DNA of 40,000 nt from NCBI GenBank assembly GCA_902574695.1, contig CACGON010000002.1, forward strand, positions 1 to 40,000. The letters run 5' to 3'. The stretch is from an uncultured Pelagibacteraceae bacterium (GTDB taxonomy: Bacteria; Pseudomonadota; Alphaproteobacteria; Pelagibacterales; Pelagibacteraceae). The position numbers were made by a program, and so were the translations under genes. The notes under the pieces are model-generated. The model saw nothing but the letters and a program-made list of their open reading frames with translations. It was not told the DNA's origin and ran no database searches. Of this stretch, positions 33,917-40,000 are shown piece by piece (positions within the stretch are counted from its first letter, which is position 1; each line of letters starts with the position of its first letter).

Positions 33917-34676
33917 AAAAAGATTGATACCTAAACTTTTACTAAAAAGAATTGATAAAAATTTTATAACTGTCTCTACGCAGCAGTTTTTGAAACATAA
34001 AATTGTTGGTGATCCCGTTTCTCAAGCAAAGATTTATGAAAGCCAATTAGCAGACGAATTAGTAATTATATTTATAGATAATAATATAAAATTAAAAAAT
34101 AATAATATAAAAAACCTTCTACATAGAATGTCGTCAGAAACCTTTATGCCCTTAACAATTGGTGGGGGCATTAAAAGTTTAGATGATGTAAAATTTTTAA
34201 TGGATAATGGCTCTGACAAAATACTTATTAATAAACAAGCCTACCTAAAACCAAAAATAATAAGTGAGATTGTTAAAGTTTATGGATCACAATCAGTTGT
34301 AATTTCAATTGATTATGTTGTAAAAAAAAATGAATATTTTATTAAAATTAAAAATAAATTTATAAGAATTAATATGTCAAAATATTTAAAAAAATTGGAA
34401 GTTTCTGGAGCTGGAGAGGTTCTGTTAACAAATATAAATTTAGATGGATCAGAAAGAGGTCTAGATATTTCAAGTGCTAAAAAATTCTCAAAAGAATTAG
34501 ATATTCCCCTTTTAATATCAGGCGGATGTGGTTTATCTAAACATTTTCAGGATTGCTTTTTAAAAACTGATGTAGAAGGAATTGCAAGTGGGACTTTTTT
34601 TGCTTTTAGGGATCAAAATCCACTGCAGACTCGCTCACAAATTAAAAACTCTGGTATTAATATTAGAATAAGATGA
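33909..34676 (+). CDS. hisF: HisF-like synthase-barrel partner of amidotransferase, copy 1
   Basis: A 255-residue (beta/alpha)8 barrel. The start reads KRLIPKLLLKR where histidine-pathway HisF has R-I-I-P-C-L-D-V-K, so catalytic Asp11 is replaced by Leu. The second acid is kept in ISIDYVV. Other barrel marks are TFMPLTIGGGIKSLDDV, SGAGEVLLTNINLDGSERG and LLISGGCGLSKHF. The Asp loss argues that it no longer does the IGP cyclisation and serves as an ammonia-channel partner for PseA. It overlaps the following fusion gene by 4 bases (ATGA). Confidence 0.88.
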   Translation: MVKKRLIPKLLLKRIDKNFITVSTQQFLKHKIVGDPVSQAKIYESQLADELVIIFIDNNIKLKNNNIKNLLHRMSSETFMPLTIGGGIKSLDDVKFLMDNGSDKILINKQAYLKPKIISEIVKVYGSQSVVISIDYVVKKNEYFIKIKNKFIRINMSKYLKKLEVSGAGEVLLTNINLDGSERGLDISSAKKFSKELDIPLLISGGCGLSKHFQDCFLKTDVEGIASGTFFAFRDQNPLQTRSQIKNSGINIRIR

Positions 34677-36673
34677 AAATATTAGCCATAATTCAAGCTC
34701 GATGTAATAGTTCTAGATTTCCAAACAAAATTATGAAGAAATTTGGAAAAAGTGAATCTATAATTTTCCAATACAAACGAATTAAAAAATCAAAAAAAAT
34801 TAGTAAAATAATTGTTGCAACATCAAATAATAATAAAGATGATAAATTAGTTAAATTACTAAAAAAAAATAAAATAGATTATTTTAGAGGAAGTGAAAAA
34901 AATGTTTTATCAAGATTTTATGAATGTGCAAAAAAAGAGAAACCTGACGCTGTAGTCAGATTTACAGCAGATTGTCCTTTAATTGATTATAAAATTATTG
35001 ATAGAGTTATAGAATTATTTAAATCAAAAAAATGTGAGTATGCCTCAAATATAACACCTCCAACTTTTCCAGATGGAATGGATGTTGAGGTATTTAAAAT
35101 GAAAACATTAATAAAAACATTTAAAAGTGCAAAAACCAAATACGAAAAAGAACATGTGACTACATATATTCAAAGAAACAAAAAAATTAAAAAAGAAAAT
35201 TTGTATAATAACGAAGATTTATCAAAAATTAGACTAACTTTGGATACAGCTCAAGATTATTATAAAATAAAATCACTTTTAAAAAAAATTGGAAATAAAA
35301 ACCTTTTTACATTATCTCAAATTATCGATATCGTAAAAAATAAAAATTTTTTTTCGTTTGACCAAAGTAATTCTGGATACAAATTATGGCAATCTGCAAA
35401 TAAAGCTATAGCTGGTGGAAATTTACTAATATCAAAAAATCCAAATTTCTACATGCCAGGAGGATGGCCAACATATTATAAAAAAGCTCGAGATTGTTAT
35501 ATTTGGGATTTAAATAATAAAAAATATATAGACTTTTCAACTATGAGCGTAGGGACAAATCTTCTTGGTTATTCAAATAGATTTGTAAATAAAAAGGTAA
35601 TAAATGCTATAAATCAATCTAATATGTCGAGCTTAAATGCTCCTGAGGAAGTTTACTTGGCTGAAAAATTAAAGAAAATGCATAATTGGGACGATGCTAA
35701 GTTAAGATTTGCTAAATCTGGGGGTGAAGCAAATGCAATCGCAATTAGACTAGCTAGAGCATTTACAGGCACTGATAAAGTAGCTATTTGTGGCTATCAC
35801 GGATGGTATGATTGGTATTTAGCTACCAATCTTAAGTCAAAAAAAAACCTAGATCAATTATTAATTGAAAACCTAAGTATAGGCGGAGTCCCTCGAAATT
35901 TAAAAAATACGATTTTTCCATTTAAATATAATGATTTTAAAAATTTTAAAAAAATAGTTAAAAAAAATAAAATTAGAATTGTAAAAATGGAAGTTATAAG
36001 AAATGAAATGCCTAGAAATAATTTTTTAAAAAAAATTCAAAGTTATTGTGAAAAAAAAAATATAGTTTTAATTTTTGACGAATGTACTTCAGGATTTAGA
36101 GAGACTTTTGGAGGAATTTGTAAAAAATTTAATTTATTACCTGATATATTAATTTTAGGGAAAGCACTTGGAAATGGATATCCAATAACTGCAATTATGG
36201 GAAAATCTAAAATTATGAATTCAATTAATAAAACATTTATAAGTAGTACTTTTTGGACAGACAGAGTTGGCTTTGTAGCTGCTTTAGCATCACTTGATGA
36301 AATGAATAAAAAAAAATCTTGGCTATACGTAAAAAACTATGGTTTAAAAGTTAAAAAACTTTGGAAAAATATTGCAAAAAAAAACAATATTAAGATTAAA
36401 GTTACTGGATTGCCTGCTCTATTAAACTTAAATTTTCTATCTAAAAATCATGAATTATACAAATCTTACATGACTGAAACACTGTTAAAAAATAATATTA
36501 TAGGATCAACCATATTTTATTCGAGTATGGCTCATAATATTTCACATCTTAAATATTATAATAAAATCTTAAATAAAATATTTAGTAAAATAAAAGATTA
36601 TGAGGAAGGAGATTTAAAAGCTATAAGTTTAAAATATCCTATGAGCGTTAAAACATTTCAAAGGTTAAACTAA
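34673..36673 (+). CDS. Fusion: SpsF/PseF-type cytidylyltransferase and class III aminotransferase (GSA-like)
   Basis: A 666-residue two-domain protein. Residues ~1-230 form a CMP-sugar transferase of SpsF type: IIQARCNSSRFPNKIMKKFG, KIIVATSNNNKDDKLV, FTADCPLIDYKIID and IRLTLDTAQDYY. Residues ~240-666 form a glutamate-1-semialdehyde-aminomutase-like PLP enzyme: WDLNNKKYIDFSTMSVG, RFAKSGGEANAIAIRLARA, GYHGWYDWY, LIFDECTSGFRETFGG and the PLP lysine in LILGKALGNGYPI. No break, frameshift or stop separates the parts. The first part could activate a nonulosonic acid with CTP. The second could aminate or isomerise a keto sugar acid, which is inference. It lies between two complete amidotransferase triads. 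Confidence 0.85.
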   Translation: MKILAIIQARCNSSRFPNKIMKKFGKSESIIFQYKRIKKSKKISKIIVATSNNNKDDKLVKLLKKNKIDYFRGSEKNVLSRFYECAKKEKPDAVVRFTADCPLIDYKIIDRVIELFKSKKCEYASNITPPTFPDGMDVEVFKMKTLIKTFKSAKTKYEKEHVTTYIQRNKKIKKENLYNNEDLSKIRLTLDTAQDYYKIKSLLKKIGNKNLFTLSQIIDIVKNKNFFSFDQSNSGYKLWQSANKAIAGGNLLISKNPNFYMPGGWPTYYKKARDCYIWDLNNKKYIDFSTMSVGTNLLGYSNRFVNKKVINAINQSNMSSLNAPEEVYLAEKLKKMHNWDDAKLRFAKSGGEANAIAIRLARAFTGTDKVAICGYHGWYDWYLATNLKSKKNLDQLLIENLSIGGVPRNLKNTIFPFKYNDFKNFKKIVKKNKIRIVKMEVIRNEMPRNNFLKKIQSYCEKKNIVLIFDECTSGFRETFGGICKKFNLLPDILILGKALGNGYPITAIMGKSKIMNSINKTFISSTFWTDRVGFVAALASLDEMNKKKSWLYVKNYGLKVKKLWKNIAKKNNIKIKVTGLPALLNLNFLSKNHELYKSYMTETLLKNNIIGSTIFYSSMAHNISHLKYYNKILNKIFSKIKDYEEGDLKAISLKYPMSVKTFQRLN

Positions 36674-36682
36674 AAAATACCT

Positions 36683-37309
36683 ATGAATTCTAAAAATATA
36701 AATATTTGTATATTGGATTATGGATCTGGGAATGTAATGTCTGTTTTGAATGCTTTTTTGTCCCTTGGATATAATGCAACAATATCAAATCAAAATAATA
36801 TAATTATTAATAGTTCACATATTGTTTTACCAGGTGTTGGAAGCTATGGATCATCAATGGAAAAATTGAAAAAAAAATTAGATATTTCGATCATTCAAAA
36901 ACAAGTTCATGAGATAAAAAAACCTTTTTTGGGTATATGTGTTGGCATGCAATTGCTTTCAGATTTTGGAAACGAGTTCAAAAATACAAAAGGACTGGGG
37001 TGGATCCAGGGACATGTAGACAAAATAAATACCAAAAAGAAATTACCTCATATTGGCTGGAACAAAATAAAAATTTTAAAAAATTCAAAATTGCTTGATA
37101 AAATAAATGATAAAATGTACTTCTATTTTGTCCATTCTTACCGTTACAATTGCAAAAATGAAAAAAATATTATTGCAAATACTGAATATGACTCTTTTTT
37201 TCCAAGTATAATAAATCTTAAAAATATATTTGGAGTTCAGTTTCATCCTGAAAAAAGTCAGAAAGCTGGTTTATTATTATTAAAAAATTTTATTGAGAAT
37301 ACACTTTGA
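36683..37309 (+). CDS. hisH: HisH-like glutaminase subunit, copy 2
   Basis: A 208-residue glutaminase paralogue with ICILDYGSGNVMSVLNAFL, VLPGVGSYGSSMEKL, the nucleophile Cys in GICVGMQLLS, and FGVQFHPEKSQKAG (His-Glu). Catalytic residues are complete. It differs clearly from copy 1 throughout, so it is not a recent duplicate. It starts 9 bases after the fusion gene and overlaps the second HisF by 4 bases. It would feed ammonia to the PseA-like protein at 38167. Confidence 0.9.
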   Translation: MNSKNINICILDYGSGNVMSVLNAFLSLGYNATISNQNNIIINSSHIVLPGVGSYGSSMEKLKKKLDISIIQKQVHEIKKPFLGICVGMQLLSDFGNEFKNTKGLGWIQGHVDKINTKKKLPHIGWNKIKILKNSKLLDKINDKMYFYFVHSYRYNCKNEKNIIANTEYDSFFPSIINLKNIFGVQFHPEKSQKAGLLLLKNFIENTL

Positions 37310-38112
37310 TAACTAAAAGAATTATTCCTGTTTTGTTAATGAGAGAGGGTTATCTTGTACAAAGCAGAGGTTTTAAAAGATACCAAAAACTTGGAAATGC
37401 TATTGACTCTGTAATTCGCCTAAGCGAATGGTGCTCGGATGAATTGATTTATCTAGATATTACAGAGGGTGAATTTTATGACCTAAATAGAGATGATCAA
37501 CGATATAAAAATATGCATGAAATTAAAGAAATTGTAAAAGAAGTTTCAAAATATGCTTTTATGCCCGTAACATTTGGAGGAAAAATAAGAACTTTAGAGG
37601 ATATTAATATAAGACTTTCATGTGGCGCTGATAAAGTGGCAATAAATTCAAAAATAATTGAAGATCATAAATTTTTATATTCTGCTGCAAAAGAATTTGG
37701 TTCACAAAGCCTTGTCGTTTCTGTGGATTACAAAAAAGTAAATGGCGAATTATTTGTTTTTTCCTATGGGGGTAAAAAAAATACCCAAATTAAATTGGAT
37801 GAATATATCAAAATAATTGAAAATAATGGTGCTGGAGAAATTCTTTTAAATTCAATTGAACTTGATGGAACTGGTAAAGGTTTTGATGTTAATACAATAA
37901 GTAAAATATCAAACAATACTAATGTGCCACTAATCGCAATTGGAGGTGCTGGTGATTATAATCACTTTATAGACTGTCTAAAAATAGATAATTTAAGTGC
38001 TGTAGCTGCTGCTAATTTTTTTCAACATATAGATCAAAGCGTTTTTTTTTTAAAAAAGAAAGCCTATGGTGAAGGTATTAATGTAAGACCACCAGACTTA
38101 ATTGAAATATAA
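37306..38112 (+). CDS. hisF: HisF-like synthase-barrel partner of amidotransferase, copy 2
   Basis: A 268-residue barrel starting at TTG (TTGA overlap with HisH). The N-terminus reads KRIIPVLLMREG, again with Leu in place of Asp11. The second acid is kept in VVSVDYKKV. Other marks are FMPVTFGGKIRTLEDI, CGADKVAINSK, NNGAGEILLNSIELDGTGKG and PLIAIGGAGDYNHF. As in copy 1, loss of Asp11 indicates use as an amidotransferase partner. It is followed by a 54-base gap and the second PseA-like gene. Confidence 0.88.
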   Translation: MITKRIIPVLLMREGYLVQSRGFKRYQKLGNAIDSVIRLSEWCSDELIYLDITEGEFYDLNRDDQRYKNMHEIKEIVKEVSKYAFMPVTFGGKIRTLEDINIRLSCGADKVAINSKIIEDHKFLYSAAKEFGSQSLVVSVDYKKVNGELFVFSYGGKKNTQIKLDEYIKIIENNGAGEILLNSIELDGTGKGFDVNTISKISNNTNVPLIAIGGAGDYNHFIDCLKIDNLSAVAAANFFQHIDQSVFFLKKKAYGEGINVRPPDLIEI

Positions 38113-38166
38113 AAAATTATTTTCTATACACTTAGCTTAATTATATATAAATGAAGATTATAAATT

Positions 38167-39396
38167 ATGAAATTTGTATATTGTAAAGAATGTGTTTATC
38201 CTTATTTTGGTGTTAACTTAACCTTTCAAAATGGTGTATGCTCTGCATGCTTATCATATAAAGAATTTAATAAAATTTCTGAAAATGACTGGAAAAAAAG
38301 AGAAGAAAAACTAATATCTCTATTTGAAGCATACAGAAAAAAAAATTCCAGTAATTACGATTGTGTAATACCTGTGAGTGGAGGAAAAGATAGTTTTTTT
38401 CAGACATATTACGCAACTAAAAAATTAAATCTTAAGCCCTTATTGGTAACTTATAATGGAAACAACTTTCTTCCAGAGGGTGAATATAACCGAGAATTAA
38501 TGAGAAAAGTTTTAGATGCTGATCATATAACCTGGGGTCCGAGTGTAGAGGTTTTAAAAAAATTAAATATTGTTGCCTTTGAGGCAATGGGAGATATGAA
38601 CTGGCACAATCATTGTGGCATTGTAACTTCACCAATTATTATTGCAGCTAAATTTAATGTTAAATATATTTTGTGGGGTGAGGTCGATACAGATATCTTT
38701 GGAATGTTTGATCCAAATGATTATGTAGAATTTAGTCACAGAATAAGAAAAGAACATAGTTTACGGGGTTATGATACCAATTTTTTTCTTAAAGGTAATT
38801 TTGGAAAAATTAATTTTAATAAGAAGGACCTAATTTGGTCAATTTATCCAAAAGATAGTGAGATTATTAAATCTGAAATTAGAGGATTATTTTTAGGTAA
38901 TTATATGAAATGGGATGCAGAAAATAATGTCAAATTTTTAAAAAAAAATTATGGATGGAAATCATACGAAAAAGGCTTTGAAAGAACATACAGAAATTTC
39001 TCAAACCTTGATGATAGATATGAAAATGGTATTCACGATTTGATGAAATTCGTTAAATTTGGTTACGGCAGAGCATCAGACCATGCATCAAAAGATATAA
39101 GAGCTGGAAGAATGACGCGTGAAGAGGGAGTAAAAATGGTACTTAAGTATGATCATGTAGTCTCAAGCGATTTAAATTATTGGTTAAATTATGTTGATTA
39201 AACTGAAGATTATTTTTGGGAAACCGCAGATAAATTTAGGGATCCTAGAATATGGTCAATTGAAAATGGTAAATGGTACAAGATAGATATTGATAATAAA
39301 AAAAGGTTTTACGGCGATGTGAGATTATCCGAAGATGAAAAAAATAATTTTGAGAATAAAAAATTAGAAATAATTAAAAAATATTCAAAGAAATAA
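38167..39396 (+). pseudogene. pseA: N-acetyl sugar amidotransferase copy 2, interrupted by in-frame TAA
   Basis: The first 344 codons encode a PseA/WbpG-type enzyme: CKECVYPYFG and CSACLSYKEF (paired Cys), PP-loop VIPVSGGKDSFFQTYYA, then MNWHNHCGIV and ILWGEVDTDIFGMF. TAA at 39199-39201 stops it early. In the same frame 64 more codons follow, beginning TEDYFWETADKFRDPRIW and then NGKWYKIDI, ending at TAA 39394-39396. This is the usual family C-terminus. Copy 1 has IGISEKKFMEIA at the matching place, so the stop falls on one residue of a continuous alignment. Full length would be 409 residues. The change could be a nonsense mutation, a base error or a translated readthrough. Order here is HisH-HisF-PseA. 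Confidence 0.82.
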
Positions 39397-39403
39397 TAAG
39401 TTT

Positions 39404-39598
39404 TCATCCAATATTTTTAGTCAATTTTTTTATTAATTTAGAGATTTTCTCATCATGTCTAAAAACTTCTGACATAATTTTTGTTGTCTCTTTCGGGGCT
39501 TTAGTGAACGCAAGTCTCAGCAAATCCATCCAATTTTTATTATTTTTGGACCTTATAATCTCAATTTTATCGATAATTTTTAAATTTTTATTTTTCAT
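39404..39598 (-). CDS. Small helical conserved-type protein of glycan loci
   Basis: A 64-residue protein from the ATG at 39598. The frame is open further upstream but has no convincing start there. Sequence segments are KNKNLKIIDKIEIIRSKNN, NWMDLLRLAFTKAPKE and VFRHDEKISKLIKKLTK. It is predicted all-helical and Lys-rich and carries an NWMDLLRLAF block. I have an impression of similar small proteins next to nonulosonate genes in AT-rich marine bacteria, but cannot name a family. It lies convergently 7 bases beyond the broken pseA frame and is divergent from the next formyltransferase gene across 32 bases. Function unknown. Confidence 0.6.
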   Translation of the reverse strand: MKNKNLKIIDKIEIIRSKNNKNWMDLLRLAFTKAPKETTKIMSEVFRHDEKISKLIKKLTKNIG

Positions 39599-39630
39599 TA
39601 TTAAATATAATGAATATATATATATCTTAA

Positions 39631-40000
39631 ATGGCGAAATTAAAAGTTGGATTTTTAATTGATAAAGAAAATAGTTGGTTTTTTTTAAACTTAAATAAAT
39701 TTTATAAAACACTGGATAAAAAAAAATATTTTAAAAAAATTTCCTTTAATTCAAGAAGTTTTAATAACTTTGATATACTATTTATTGTAAATTATACAAA
39801 GATAATTAATAATTCTGTTTTAAAAAAAATAAAATTACCAATTGTAATACACGCAAGTGACTTGCCTAAAGGTAAGGGATTTTCGCCATTAATGTGGCAA
39901 GTGCTAGAAAATAAAAAAAAGATTAAAGTTTCTATGATTAAAGCTGTTAAAAAAGTAGATTCTGGGCCAATTATTTTTAAAAAACAAATTAAACTTAATG
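39631..40000 (+). CDS. Formyltransferase-family protein, 3' end cut by window edge
   Basis: An open frame from the ATG at 39631 to the edge (123 complete codons). Marks are LKVGFLIDKENSWFF, FDILFIVNYTKII, then VIHASDLPKGKGFSPLMW and VKKVDSGPIIF. The H-A-S-D-L-P-K-G-x-G block and the later D-S-G resemble the active-site loop of formyltransferases found in nonulosonate loci. The Asn two residues before the His is replaced by Val, while His and Asp are kept. This contrasts with the 30522-31535 protein, which lacks all three. It probably transfers a formyl or similar one-carbon group to an amino sugar (inference). It starts a plus-strand unit divergent from the small gene. Confidence 0.7.
   Translation, partial: MAKLKVGFLIDKENSWFFLNLNKFYKTLDKKKYFKKISFNSRSFNNFDILFIVNYTKIINNSVLKKIKLPIVIHASDLPKGKGFSPLMWQVLENKKKIKVSMIKAVKKVDSGPIIFKKQIKLN

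Noticed and set aside
33308..34676. Histidine biosynthesis genes hisH and hisF.
   Set aside because: No other his genes are near, HisF lacks Asp11, and the genes sit between PseA and a cytidylyltransferase fusion, which points to sugar amidination.
39199..39201. TAA read as a sense codon (alternative genetic code).
   Set aside because: TAA ends most genes in this window and TGA ends others at tight overlaps, so the standard bacterial code applies. The case is local.
1..40000. CRISPR array, tRNA, rRNA, insertion sequence or phage attachment site.
   Set aside because: No regularly spaced repeats, cloverleaf, transposase motif or terminal inverted repeats were seen on either strand.

Overview
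This window is a very AT-rich, densely packed bacterial surface-glycan locus. Genes overlap by 4-45 bases or nearly touch, and no gene-free stretch exceeds about 120 bases. Composition, gene spacing, several TTG starts and the EPS-type MarR regulator fit a streamlined marine alphaproteobacterium, most likely the SAR11/Pelagibacterales hypervariable LPS/O-antigen region. The genus is inferred from style, not from a marker gene. No tRNA, rRNA, CRISPR array or transposase was seen.

Layout. (1) 1-3557, minus: Gfo/Idh/MocA reductase, DegT aminotransferase, a half-length NDP-hexose 2,3-dehydratase and a DxD glycosyltransferase cut by the window edge. This looks like a deoxy-/aminodeoxy-sugar module. 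(2) 3621-5037, plus: two SAM methyltransferases. (3) 5015-11614, minus: two capsule-type GT-B-like proteins, an ABC exporter of the lipid-linked-glycan flippase type, a UDP-glucuronate 4-epimerase-like protein and a GT-A glycosyltransferase, all behind one recognisable promoter. (4) 11734-14850, minus: AsnB-type amidotransferase, methyltransferase, NeuD/PglD-type acetyltransferase. (5) 14880-19702, mixed strands: PtmE/LegX-type nucleotidyltransferase with CBS pair, CE4-like deacetylase, small glycosyltransferase, NeuB synthase, NeuA cytidylyltransferase. (6) 19689-24155, minus: Gfo/Idh/MocA, LegC-type aminotransferase, SDR epimerase, UDP-sugar dehydrogenase. (7) 24172-24474, minus: the MarR regulator. 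(8) 24555-39396, plus: a long operon with PseB, PseC, a Rossmann-DUF4915 fusion, two DUF4910 aminopeptidase-like proteins (the second lacking metal ligands), a formyltransferase-like protein without its catalytic triad, a GNAT, an amidotransferase triad (PseA-HisH-HisF), a cytidylyltransferase-aminotransferase fusion, and a second triad (HisH-HisF-PseA) whose PseA is broken by an in-frame stop. (9) 39404-40000: a small helical protein and the start of a formyltransferase-family gene.

How it fits together (inference). The window can make one or two nonulosonic acids. One is a NeuB/NeuA/PtmE/LegC-type product. The other is a PseB/PseC-type product carrying acetamidino groups installed by the glutamine-dependent triads. 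It can also make uronic acid or uronamide sugars (dehydrogenase, epimerases, AsnB) and a 2,3-dehydrated deoxysugar. The glycosyltransferases would assemble these and the ABC protein would flip the product. No PseG hydrolase, polymerase or ligase was recognised here.

The most unexpected signal is regulatory. Two promoters 13 kb apart share an identical architecture: TTGACY, a 17-base spacer, a TATAGT/TATTAT -10, and two 15-base palindromes GTTCA-N5-TGAAC whose starts are 23 bases apart. One drives the MarR gene and the other the glycosyltransferase/flippase operon, so the regulator's operator may be readable directly from sequence.
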